A model generated the notes under the pieces. That model searched no databases. It saw nothing but the letters and a program-made list of their open reading frames with translations, and was not told the origin of the DNA. Of a stretch of 64,000 nt of DNA, positions 17,603 through 25,997 are shown piece after piece. How positions within the stretch are numbered: position 1 is the stretch's first letter; each line of letters opens with the position of its first letter. Made by a program: the position numbers and the translations under genes. Origin of the DNA: Streptomyces sp. NBC_00273 (lineage in GTDB: Bacteria; Actinomycetota; Actinomycetes; Streptomycetales; Streptomycetaceae); assembly GCF_036178145.1 (NCBI RefSeq), contig NZ_CP108067.1, forward strand, positions 868,001 to 932,000, given 5' to 3'.

Positions 17603-18604
17603 TCAGGCGCGGCGGTCGGCGGCGTCGAAGCGGGCCAGGGTCAGGGCACCCGCGTGCAGGGATTCCTCCAGTGCGCGGTACGTCGTCCCGTCCAGGCCGC
17701 CGAGCGCCTGCGCCACCTCCTCGGTGGCGTCCCGGGCGATCTCGGCGGCCAGGTCGCCCGGCGGGGTGCGCGGTCCCAACTTGCTCACGGCGGACGCGGC
17801 CCGGGCCGGGGTGAGCAGGCCGGTGCCGTGGGCGAGCAGCCAGCCGGGCACTCCTGCCGCGCCTTCGGCGGGTGCCTGGTAGGGGCGCGAGCCGTCGAAC
17901 CTCTCGTCCTCGGCGAAGGCGGGCTGCTTGAACTTGGCCATGGGCCGCCCGGGTTCGCGGGATCCGTCGGCGGGTTTGACGACGAGGCCCTCGGCGAGGT
18001 TGTCGGGCAGCGCGGGCAGGCCGAGCAGTGCGGGCAGCCGGGTGGGGAAGACCGCCGGCAGCTCCTGGAGGCGCCCGAGCGGGCCTTCGGCGAGCAGCGG
18101 GACGCAGAGCAGACCCGCCTCGGCGGCCGCCGCGCGCAGCGTCCGGTCCCCGACCCAGCACGGGCCGTCGTCGTCGGTGACGGTGGCGTCGAAGGGGAGC
18201 CAGAGGAGTCCGGGTGCGTACCAGACGCCGGTCTGGACGGGCTCCGCCCCTGGCGTGGCGGGTACCCCGGGGTGGGGGTAACGGCCGCCGGCGAGTTCGC
18301 CGTAGACGGTGACGACCGCGGAGTCCGGGGCGCCGGTGTCCTCGCGCAGGCGCTGCGCGCAGCGGGTCGCGGCGACCGCCAGCGCGGGCCAGATCCGACC
18401 GACGCCGAAGAAGTCGTCCAGCCCGCCGTCCGCGAGGAGTTCGCGCCGTTTGGCGGGGTGCGCGCCCGCCGCGTCGCACACGACGGCGAAGTTGGCGCCG
18501 TGGATCTTCTCGTGGGCCACCCAGTTCCGCCCGCGGGCCTCTCCCAGCCGGGTGTTCGCGGGGATCTTCGGATACGGGGTCCAGGGGCGGGGTTCGGGGT
18601 GCAC
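17603..18604 (-). CDS. Rnl2-type RNA ligase family protein
   Basis: ATP-dependent polynucleotide ligase of the T4 Rnl2/trypanosome editing-ligase type, 333 residues. The adenylation motif I is WVAHEKIHGANF (nucleophile Lys at about 33), motif III reads VYGELAGG, motif IV EGLVVKP and motif V AKFKQP. This matches the T4 Rnl2 pattern closely, so RNA nick sealing or repair of cleaved RNA is the likely activity. The start is uncertain: GTG 18604 matches the compact family N-terminus, while ATG 18709 adds 35 unrelated residues and would leave only 23 bp to the divergent gene. No RNA-repair phosphatase or kinase partner (Pnkp, Hen1) is adjacent. Confidence 0.85.
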   Translation of the reverse strand: MHPEPRPWTPYPKIPANTRLGEARGRNWVAHEKIHGANFAVVCDAAGAHPAKRRELLADGGLDDFFGVGRIWPALAVAATRCAQRLREDTGAPDSAVVTVYGELAGGRYPHPGVPATPGAEPVQTGVWYAPGLLWLPFDATVTDDDGPCWVGDRTLRAAAAEAGLLCVPLLAEGPLGRLQELPAVFPTRLPALLGLPALPDNLAEGLVVKPADGSREPGRPMAKFKQPAFAEDERFDGSRPYQAPAEGAAGVPGWLLAHGTGLLTPARAASAVSKLGPRTPPGDLAAEIARDATEEVAQALGGLDGTTYRALEESLHAGALTLARFDAADRRA

Positions 18605-18732
18605 CAGGCGATGGTAGCGAGCGCGTCCGCTGAGGTCCCCGGGTTTGTCGTGCGCCTGCTCGGCGGGGTCTGCGGGACTGCCTTTAAGGTGGCCGGGGAA
18701 GATCCACATCCTGATTCGGGGGGTATCCAGGC

Positions 18733-19071
18733 GTGTTCGCCGTGATCTACCGGTGGCGGCTCCGGCCGGGCACGGAGCAGCAGTTCACCGACGGCTGGCA
18801 CCGGGTGACCGCGGCCATCCACGCGCAGTGCGGCAGTTACGGGTCCCGACTGCACCGGGCGGACGACGGTACCTGGGTGGCGTATGCCCGCTGGCCCGAC
18901 GAGGAGGCGCGCGAACGCTGTTCGGCGCCCGATCCGCAGGGGGTCGCGATGATGGTGGAGGCGATCGCGGAGCGCCTGCCGGAAACCCGGATGCAGATCG
19001 TCGACGACATGCTCGCGGAACCCGGCGCCGCCCCGGGCACGGCGCTCCGACCGGGTGCCGGCCGAGGTTGA
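18733..19071 (+). CDS. Antibiotic biosynthesis monooxygenase (ABM) fold protein
   Basis: 112 residues, a dimeric ferredoxin-like fold family that includes cofactor-free monooxygenases such as ActVA-orf6 and haem-degrading enzymes. Features are the opening FAVIYRWRLRPGTEQQF, a central GSYGSRLHRADDGTWVAYARW strand pair and a helical C-terminus. GTG 18733 follows GGGGGG. It is divergent from the RNA ligase. The substrate is unknown. Confidence 0.75.
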   Translation: MFAVIYRWRLRPGTEQQFTDGWHRVTAAIHAQCGSYGSRLHRADDGTWVAYARWPDEEARERCSAPDPQGVAMMVEAIAERLPETRMQIVDDMLAEPGAAPGTALRPGAGRG

Positions 19072-19610
19072 CCGGGCCGTCTCGCGGCGGGTGCCTACGA
19101 GGGCTGGAACGGCCCGGCGCCCTGCGGGGCGGTGACGGCCGACCTCCAGCAGGTCTGCCCGGACCAGTGCCTGCGCCTGCGCCTGCGCCTGCTGTGGACA
19201 GATGAGCCTCAGTCGGCGGACCCGGTGGACCAGGACGGCGGGGAGGCCGCGTTCCTCGCCCTGCGCATGGCGAGGCCGCCGGGGGTGCGGACGCGAACGG
19301 CGCGGCCATGCAGCTGGTCGCGCACGGCTCCGCCGCCGGTCGGTGCCACGACGCGGGGCGGCGCCCATCCGACGGCCCGGCACGCGGTCGCCGAGCACCT
19401 GCTCGTGACGGTGCCGGCGGCGCGGACGATCGACACCGTCCCGGGCGGCAACGGGGAGGGCGTGGGGTCGTGCCCGACGTCCCCGTCCCGGTGGAGCAGG
19501 CGCTCGACGCGGCACTGAAGGCCCTTCACCCGGGCATCCCACCCACGGGGCCGCAGGGGCGCAGCGGCACGGGCACACAGGCGCACAGGCGCACAGGGCC
19601 ACGGGTCCCG
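19072..19610. other. 539-bp stretch with no convincing gene
   Basis: High GC, with open frames on both strands but none with a family-like sequence or a good ribosome site. It contains a short tandem run of the hexamer CCTGCG at about 19168-19190 and CACAGGCG repeats near 19573-19592. Fragments such as VPVPVEQALDAALKALHPG hint at a decayed gene, but I cannot identify one. Confidence 0.5.
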
Positions 19611-22376
19611 TCAGATCGGGTCCACGTCCAGGAAGGCCGCGAGGGCTGCCTCCGTGCCGCCCGCGGCACCCGGCAGGGCCAGCTCCGCCCAGATGACCTT
19701 GCCCTCGGGCGTGTACCGCGTGCCCCAGTGTTCGCTGAGCTGCGCGACCAGGAACAGGCCGCGTCCGCCCTCGTCCGTGGTGGCGGCGTAGCGCAGGTGG
19801 GGGGCGGTACTGCTGCCGTCCCACACCTCGCAGGTCAGGTTGTGGTCGTGGAGCAGGCGTACCCGTACGGGCGCGCTGCCGTGCCGCAGGGCGTTGGTGA
19901 TCAGCTCGCTGAGGATCAGTTCCGTGGCGAAGCCGAGGTCCGTGAGGCCCCACTCGTCGAGCTTCTTCGCCGCGGCGTTGCGCATGGCACCCACCGCGCT
20001 CGGCTGGAACGGTACCTCCCACTGGGCGACCCGGTCCGGGCCGAGCGTCCGGGTCCGGGCGATGAGCAGGGCCACGTCGTCGGTGGGCCGGGGCGGCAGC
20101 AGCATGTCGAGCACGGCCCGGCAGCTCTCGTGCGGGTCCCGGTCGGGGTGGCTGAGGGCCGCGCGCAGCAGTTCCAGCCCCTCGCTGATGTCCCGGGTCC
20201 GCTCCTCGATCAGCCCGTCCGTGTAGAGGACGAGCTGGCTGCCTTCCGCGAGGTCCAGCTCCGCGGTCTCGAAGGGCATGCCGCCCAGCCCCAGCGGGGG
20301 TCCGGCCGGCAGCTCCACGATCTCCGTCGTGCCGTCGGGGGCGACCACCAGGGGTGGCAGGTGGCCGGCCCGCGCCATCGTGCAGCGCTGGGACACGGGG
20401 TCGTAGACGGCGTACAGGCAGGTCGCGCCCAGTACGCCGCCGTTCACGTCGGCGCCCTCCCCGTCGTGGTCGATGCGCTGTACGAGGTCGTCCAGGCGGG
20501 CCAGGATCTCGTCGGGCGGCAGGTCGAGGGAGGAGAAGTTGTGCACGGCCGTGCGCAGGCGCCCCATGGTGGCGGCGGCGTGCAGGCCGTGCCCGACGAC
20601 GTCTCCGACGACCAGCGCGACGCGGCAGCCCGCCAGCGGGATCACGTCGAACCAGTCGCCGCCGACCCCGGACTGTGCGGGCAGGTAGAAGTGCGCCACG
20701 TCCATGGCGCTCTGCTCGGGCAGGGCGCGCGGCAGCAGACTGCGCTGGAGGGTCACGGCGAGGGCGTGTTCCCGGGTGTAGCGGCGGGCGTTGTCCATGC
20801 TGACCGCCGCGCGGGCGACGAGTTCCTCGGCCAGGGACAGCTCGTCCTCGTCGAAGGGCTCCTGCTTCTCCGACCGCCAGAAGTTGACCACGCCGAGTAC
20901 GGCGCCCCGGGCCATGAGCGGGGCCGCGATGAGGGAGTGGATGCCGTAGTCCACGATGGCCTGGGCGCGCGGCGGGTCCTGGGCCTGCCAGCCCGGTGCG
21001 TCGGCGAGGTGGGGCACCAGCTCGGCCCGGCCGGTTCCGTAGCCGCGTGCCTGGGGGGTGGAGGGCAGGAAGTCGATCAGTCGGCCGACCGGGTAGAGGG
21101 GATGGTCCGAGCGGATGCCGCTGACCGCGGTGCGCCGCATGTCGGAGCCGGCGCGGGGCTCCTCGCCGTCGATGACCTGGTCCGCCAGGTCGACGGTGAC
21201 GAAGTCCGCGAAGCGGGGGACGGCCACGGCGGCGAGCTCCTCGGCCGTGCGCACCACGTCGAGGCTGGTGCCGATGTCGCCGCCCGCGTCGTACAGCAGC
21301 TTGAGGCGTCTGCGGGCCGTCTCCGCGCGGCTGGTCAGGACCTGCATCTCGGTGGAGTCGCGGATGGTGATGGCGGCGCCTTCCGGCCGGCCGCGGGGGT
21401 GGGTGGGCCGCTGGTTGACGACGAGCAGCCGGTCCCCGCTCTCCAGCACCTCGTCGGTGGCCTCGCGGCCGGAGAGCAGCAGGTCCGCCATCCTGCGGTC
21501 CAGGCCCGGTACGTCGGCGATGTGGCGTCCGTCGGCGTCCTCCGGGAGCCCGAGCAGGCGTTTGGCCTCGTCGTTCGCGAGCAGGAGCCGGCCTTCGCCG
21601 TCGGTGATCAGGACGCCTTCGCGGACGGCGTGGAGCACCGCGTCGTGGTGCTCGTACATGCGGGTCATCTCCTGCGTGCCGAGCCCGTGGGTCTGGCGGC
21701 GCAGGCGTCTGCTGATGAGCGCGGTTCCCACGGTGGCCAGGGCCAGGCCGGTGGCGATGGCCAGGAGGATGACCGGGAGCTGGCGGTCGACGACGCCGGT
21801 GACGTTCTTGACGGTGAGGCCCGCCGAGACGAGCGCGTTGACCTTGCCGTCGGGCCCGGTGACCGGCACGATCGCCTGGATCTCCTTGCCGAGCGGGCCG
21901 TCGACGCTCTCGGTGTGGACCTGGCCCTTCAGCGAGGGCTCGATGGTGCCGACGAATCGTTTCCCGATGCGGTCCGGCTGGGGGTGGCTGTACCGGATGC
22001 CGTTGGTGTCCATGACCACGATGAAGTCCACCCCGGCGGCCTTGCGCGTGGTCTCGGCGAGGGGTTGGAGCGTCTTGGACGGGTCGGACGTCTTCAGGGT
22101 GTCCTGGAGGCCCAGGGAGTGGGCGAAGGTCTGGGCTACGGACACCGACCGGTTGCGTGCCTCGCGTTCGGTGTCGTGCCGCGACTGGAGGACCAGGGCC
22201 AGCAGGGCCCCGGCCGCGAGCAACACCACGATCGCCACCTGGAGGACGAATACCTGTCCGGCGACGCTCTTCTTCCGGTTGCCTAGAGGTGACCGCACCG
22301 ACGTGCCCGGCACGGGTGGCGAGGAATGGTCACGAACCCAGTTGTAGCACTTCCGGGCGCCTGCGGCCCCCGACAT
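19611..22376 (-). CDS. Membrane-anchored sensor phosphatase: Cache-PAS-GAF-PP2C-HATPase
   Basis: 921-residue signalling protein. Two membrane segments (about 40-62, FVLQVAIVVLLAAGALLALV, and about 200-222) flank an extracytoplasmic single-Cache sensor domain. Then follow PAS (VREGVLITDGEGRLLLAND), GAF (about 375-530), a SpoIIE/PP2C phosphatase (VGGDWFDVIPL, LVVGDVVGHG, LYTDGLIEE) and a C-terminal HATPase_c_2 anti-sigma-kinase-like domain (ELILSELITNALRHGS...EGGRGLFLVAQL). One chain thus holds both phosphatase and kinase-like modules of a partner-switching circuit. The start is uncertain: ATG 22376 has no strong ribosome site, and a GTG at 22298 just before SPLGNRKKSVAGQ is possible. Confidence 0.92.
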   Translation of the reverse strand: MSGAAGARKCYNWVRDHSSPPVPGTSVRSPLGNRKKSVAGQVFVLQVAIVVLLAAGALLALVLQSRHDTEREARNRSVSVAQTFAHSLGLQDTLKTSDPSKTLQPLAETTRKAAGVDFIVVMDTNGIRYSHPQPDRIGKRFVGTIEPSLKGQVHTESVDGPLGKEIQAIVPVTGPDGKVNALVSAGLTVKNVTGVVDRQLPVILLAIATGLALATVGTALISRRLRRQTHGLGTQEMTRMYEHHDAVLHAVREGVLITDGEGRLLLANDEAKRLLGLPEDADGRHIADVPGLDRRMADLLLSGREATDEVLESGDRLLVVNQRPTHPRGRPEGAAITIRDSTEMQVLTSRAETARRRLKLLYDAGGDIGTSLDVVRTAEELAAVAVPRFADFVTVDLADQVIDGEEPRAGSDMRRTAVSGIRSDHPLYPVGRLIDFLPSTPQARGYGTGRAELVPHLADAPGWQAQDPPRAQAIVDYGIHSLIAAPLMARGAVLGVVNFWRSEKQEPFDEDELSLAEELVARAAVSMDNARRYTREHALAVTLQRSLLPRALPEQSAMDVAHFYLPAQSGVGGDWFDVIPLAGCRVALVVGDVVGHGLHAAATMGRLRTAVHNFSSLDLPPDEILARLDDLVQRIDHDGEGADVNGGVLGATCLYAVYDPVSQRCTMARAGHLPPLVVAPDGTTEIVELPAGPPLGLGGMPFETAELDLAEGSQLVLYTDGLIEERTRDISEGLELLRAALSHPDRDPHESCRAVLDMLLPPRPTDDVALLIARTRTLGPDRVAQWEVPFQPSAVGAMRNAAAKKLDEWGLTDLGFATELILSELITNALRHGSAPVRVRLLHDHNLTCEVWDGSSTAPHLRYAATTDEGGRGLFLVAQLSEHWGTRYTPEGKVIWAELALPGAAGGTEAALAAFLDVDPI

Positions 22377-22420
22377 GCACAGCGAGCGCCCGGATTGTCA
22401 CACCTGGTCCCCCGGTGACG

Positions 22421-24337
22421 TCAGTCGGCGTGGCGCTCGGCCGCGCTCCGGACGCCGTTCGCGGCGGCGGAGGACGGGGCCTGCGAGGGCTCCGGGGCCT
22501 GCGCAGTGGCACCCGGGGTGGCGCCCGGGGTGGCGCCCGGGGTGGCGCCCGGGGTGGCGCCCGGGGTGGCGCCCGGGGTGGCGCCCGGGGTGGCGCCGGG
22601 CGAGGCCTCCGGCGCGCCCTCCGGGGTGCAGGTGACCTCGTCGCGCGGCGTGTAGTGGGTCTTGTAGTCCTCGTGCTTGACTTCCTTGCCGCCCTGGACG
22701 AAGGTCCGGCCGACGGTGACGTCGAAGCCTTCCAGGGGCGTCTGCACCTCGCAGGTCTCGCCGCTGCCGGTCCGCTTCCCGGGCGGCGTGATGTTGGTGC
22801 GCGGGCCCTTGGTCGCACGTATCTCGTCGTACTTCTTCGTACCGAGGAAGGAGATCGTCAGCGAGGTGTCGGTGGACCGGGCCTGGATGTACAGCGGGTG
22901 GCCGGAGTCGTTGATCCAGCGCAGGTCGAGGGTGCCCCAGGCGACGGTGGCCTCCCGGCCCTCGGGGTAGCGCTCGATGTAGAAGGAGTGCGCGCCGTGC
23001 TCGACGGGCTTGACGCCCGCGAAGAACGCGGCGTTGTACATGGTGGTGGCGACCGCCGAGACACCGCCGCCGGGCGATTTCACGAACTGGCCGTCGTTGA
23101 TCATGATCCCGTCGACGAAGCCGTTCTCGGGGGTGCGCTCACCGACCGTGCGGTTGAAGCTCCACTCCTGCCCGGGCATGACGACGGAACCGTTGATGAG
23201 CTCCACGGCGCGGCCGATGTTGGTCGTGCGGTACGGGGCGGCCGGGAACTCCACGGTGAAGGAGGAGACCTTCTCCTTGATGCCGAGCCGCCGCGCTTCG
23301 TCGGCGCTGAGCTCCGGCTGGACCGCCACGGTGGCAACCTCGCCGCTACGGGCCGGGCCGGTACGGGTCAGCAGCGGCAGCACGGCCCGGCCGAGCGCTT
23401 CCTGCGTGACCTTTCGTCCGGCACGACCCTGGTCGGCGATCACGACGCGGCCGTCCGCGGCGAGGCCGGGTACGGCGTTGCGCGGCGTACGGGTGACCTC
23501 GTCGATCGTGGGCGCCACGGCGGGATCCGCGAGCAGGCTCTTGGAGTCGAGGGCGGGCACGAGGCGGCCCTGTCCGTCGGCCCGCATCTTCAGGTGCTCG
23601 CCGAGGACGGCGGGGGTTATGGACATGCGGCGGCCGGCGACGGTGAGCGTGACGGGCCCGGACATCGCGGGCTCGGCGAACTGCCGCATGGCCCGTCCGG
23701 TCTCCGCGGCGCCGACGCGCGGCTCGGTGCGGGTGACCGGGAGCACGACGGGGCCCGTGTGCGGCCGCAGGTAGGCCTCGCGGAGGGTGCCGAGGGCCTC
23801 CTCCTCGACGAGGGAGACGCCGGGGAGCGGGGCGACGGCCTTCGCCGTGCCCGCCTCGAACGCGATCGCCCCGTCGCGGACGTGCTGCTCGGTGGTCAAC
23901 CCTAGGCGGTCCACGGCGGCGCGGGCGGTCTGCTCGTTCATGCGGATCACCGGCGCCACGTCGTGGCTGCCCGAAGCGAAGAGGCTGCCGATGACGGTGC
24001 TCGGACCGTAGCCGGTCCGTACGGCGCTGTCGACGGTCGCGTCGGTGTCGAGGGAGAGCCCGAGCGCGGCGGGATCGGCCTTCTCCACCCGGTCGCCGAT
24101 CTTCACCGTGATCGGCGCCGCGGCGGCGGGCCCGAGCTCCCGGGTCAGCGCCTGGCGCGCCTCGGCCCGACTCATGCCGCCGAGGTCCACCCCCAGGACC
24201 CGGGTGCCCTGGTCGATGTCACCGCCGACCGCGAGGGCGGTCCCGTAGAGGCCGCCCAGCGCGAGGACGACGGCTCCTCCCGCTACCACCGGCAGAGCGA
24301 TCCGTCGGTTGACCGTCCAGCTGCGCACGCGTCCCAT
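22421..24337 (-). CDS. VanW-family / YoaR-type cell-wall protein with PGAT repeat tail
   Basis: 638 residues. An N-terminal membrane anchor (RIALPVVAGGAVVLALGGLYG) is followed by a peptidoglycan-binding-type YoaR region with two related halves (GVDLGGMSRAEARQAL), then the VanW domain (GRAVELINGSVVMPGQEWSFN...GGGVSAVATTMYNAAFF...HSFYIERYPEGREATVAWG). After a C-terminal domain with a Cys pair comes a low-complexity tail with eight PGAT repeats. It probably faces the cell wall; VanW function is unknown, possibly L,D-type chemistry. It ends 44 bp before the phosphatase start on the same strand and could be co-transcribed. Confidence 0.9.
   Translation of the reverse strand: MGRVRSWTVNRRIALPVVAGGAVVLALGGLYGTALAVGGDIDQGTRVLGVDLGGMSRAEARQALTRELGPAAAAPITVKIGDRVEKADPAALGLSLDTDATVDSAVRTGYGPSTVIGSLFASGSHDVAPVIRMNEQTARAAVDRLGLTTEQHVRDGAIAFEAGTAKAVAPLPGVSLVEEEALGTLREAYLRPHTGPVVLPVTRTEPRVGAAETGRAMRQFAEPAMSGPVTLTVAGRRMSITPAVLGEHLKMRADGQGRLVPALDSKSLLADPAVAPTIDEVTRTPRNAVPGLAADGRVVIADQGRAGRKVTQEALGRAVLPLLTRTGPARSGEVATVAVQPELSADEARRLGIKEKVSSFTVEFPAAPYRTTNIGRAVELINGSVVMPGQEWSFNRTVGERTPENGFVDGIMINDGQFVKSPGGGVSAVATTMYNAAFFAGVKPVEHGAHSFYIERYPEGREATVAWGTLDLRWINDSGHPLYIQARSTDTSLTISFLGTKKYDEIRATKGPRTNITPPGKRTGSGETCEVQTPLEGFDVTVGRTFVQGGKEVKHEDYKTHYTPRDEVTCTPEGAPEASPGATPGATPGATPGATPGATPGATPGATPGATAQAPEPSQAPSSAAANGVRSAAERHAD
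22511..22594 (-). repeat. Seven perfect tandem copies of a 12-bp unit
   Basis: The unit GCCCGGGGTGGC is repeated seven times without interruption (the first copy differs by one base). In the VanW gene it encodes Gly-Ala-Thr-Pro, so copy-number change stays in frame. Confidence 0.95.
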
Positions 24338-24503
24338 ATCTCTCCCGTGGCGCCCACCGGTCCCTCAGGTGGCGCGGGCCGCAATGGCAGCCATATACGA
24401 CAATTACGGGAAATAATGATCCCTGCTGGATGCTCGATTTGGGGCTGAATGTAATCGTTGTCACGATTCTTTCCCGGTGGAGGCCGACGCCGGGCAGGGG
24501 CTC

Positions 24504-25985
24504 TCAGACCTCCGTCACGTGGGTGCCGCCCATGGCATCCACCGCATCCGTGGCGTCCGTGGCGTCCGTGCCGTCCGTGCCGTCCGGTCCGGCGACGACG
24601 AAGACGTCGGACAGCGGGGCCGTGTCGGCGCCGGCGCTGATCAGCAGGTCGTACGTGCCGGCGGGCAGTACGCCGATGTCGACCCGCTGCCTCCGTCGCG
24701 CCACCGTGAGGTCGCGGGCGACCACCGCCCGGCCGGTGGTCCGGGCGGTCACGGACAGTCGCGCCGGCACCTCGGGCAGCTCGTCCTCGCTGAGCGCGCT
24801 GATGGCCCCGACCTCGCAGGTCACGGGTTCGTCGGCGAGGTAGAGGTCGTCACCGAGGTAGCTGAACCACGAGGTCACGGCGGCGCGCAGGTCGTCGATG
24901 CGCACGTCGTGCAGGGACTGGAGGATGCCTCCGAGGTGGTCGAGCATCGCCTCCTGGTTCTGCAGGCTCCCGTGCTTCTGGGGGACGAAGGTGCGGGCGT
25001 CCTCGGTGCCGGAGAGGGCGGCGGAGAGCTTGGGCACGGTGCCGTCGCCCCCCTCGTCCGCATCCCCGCGGAGCATGAGGGTCTCGACCTTGTGGTCGGT
25101 CAGCCGCGCAGACTGCCGGGTGGGCTGGTCCATGCCGACGATGGGGTGGTAGACCACCTGGTTGGACTCCCAGGCGGACTCCTCCCGGTTCTTGGTGGCC
25201 GCCTTCTCCATTTCGCCGAAGAAGTCGGTGAGGTGGCTGCTCCACTGCGGTTGCCAGCCGGGCAGCCCGGCCTTGGCCGGGGTGGCCGCCTCGCCGTCCG
25301 GCCCGTACACGCACTTGTAGACCGGTACGAGCTGGTGGAGGGCGGGGAAGGAGCGCAGGAGACGTGTGAGGTCCTTCTCGAACGGGCCGATCCGCTTGTG
25401 GAAGCCGTTGCACAGGAACTCGACGGCGTTGAGCGAGCCGTAGTAGGGGGTTCCGAAGGTGACGATGGCCCGGGTGTCCTTCCAGCCGCCCAGCACCTCG
25501 ACGAAGTAGCGGGAGACGAGCCCGCCCATCGAGTGTCCGATCAGGACGAGCTGGGCCGCGGAGTTGCCGCTCGTCCCGCGCCAGTCCCGCAGCCAGGTGG
25601 CGCTCTGCTCGGCGAGCCTGCGGGCGGCGGCCCGGTTGTCGCGCCGCCAGTCGTACGGGAACGGGAAGTAGTTCCGGCCCTTCTGCAGGTCGAACCGTGC
25701 CAGCAGGAACTTCTCGATCGCCGTGTATCCGTCGATCTTCCACAGTCCGGGCAGGGTGTGCAGATCGGGAACCAGACGGTCGGCGGCGACTCCGTCGCCG
25801 AGATCGTCCACGAGCCAGTCGTCCGCACCGAGCTCCAGGGACTCCAGCGAGCCGCCCAGGCTCGCCAGCGCGCCCAGTACCGCCGAGGCGGAGGGCGCCC
25901 ACACGTCCTTGCCGTTCCTCTTCAGCACGCTCCCTCCGATCCCCGGGAGCAGTACGACGACATCGGCCATCGGGATCTTGGCCAT
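24504..25985 (-). CDS. LCAT-like alpha/beta hydrolase (lipase/acyltransferase)
   Basis: 493 residues of the lecithin:cholesterol acyltransferase/phospholipase group. The opening VVVLLPGIGGSVLKRNG, the FPFPYDWRRDNR block, the nucleophile elbow GHSMGG (Ser about 152), catalytic Asp in GDGTVP and His in PQKHGSL are all present, so it should be active on lipids. A beta-rich C-terminal domain of about 120 residues ends in a low-complexity (D-A-T) stretch. No signal peptide, so it would act in the cytoplasm or on the inner leaflet. ATG 25985 follows GAGAGGTG; GTG 25994 is possible. It starts 12 bp after the CHAT gene stop, so the two form an operon. Confidence 0.85.
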   Translation of the reverse strand: MAKIPMADVVVLLPGIGGSVLKRNGKDVWAPSASAVLGALASLGGSLESLELGADDWLVDDLGDGVAADRLVPDLHTLPGLWKIDGYTAIEKFLLARFDLQKGRNYFPFPYDWRRDNRAAARRLAEQSATWLRDWRGTSGNSAAQLVLIGHSMGGLVSRYFVEVLGGWKDTRAIVTFGTPYYGSLNAVEFLCNGFHKRIGPFEKDLTRLLRSFPALHQLVPVYKCVYGPDGEAATPAKAGLPGWQPQWSSHLTDFFGEMEKAATKNREESAWESNQVVYHPIVGMDQPTRQSARLTDHKVETLMLRGDADEGGDGTVPKLSAALSGTEDARTFVPQKHGSLQNQEAMLDHLGGILQSLHDVRIDDLRAAVTSWFSYLGDDLYLADEPVTCEVGAISALSEDELPEVPARLSVTARTTGRAVVARDLTVARRRQRVDIGVLPAGTYDLLISAGADTAPLSDVFVVAGPDGTDGTDATDATDAVDAMGGTHVTEV

Positions 25986-25997
25986 GAGAGACACCTC

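Noticed and set aside
19132..19586. Open frames on both strands in the 539-bp gap
   Set aside because: No ribosome sites, no known motifs and biased low-complexity composition (CCTGCG and CACAGG repeats).
22298..22376. Choosing the GTG at 22298 as the certain start of the Cache-PP2C phosphatase
   Set aside because: It fits the NRKKSVAGQ onset but has no better ribosome site than ATG 22376, so I kept the longer form and noted the doubt.
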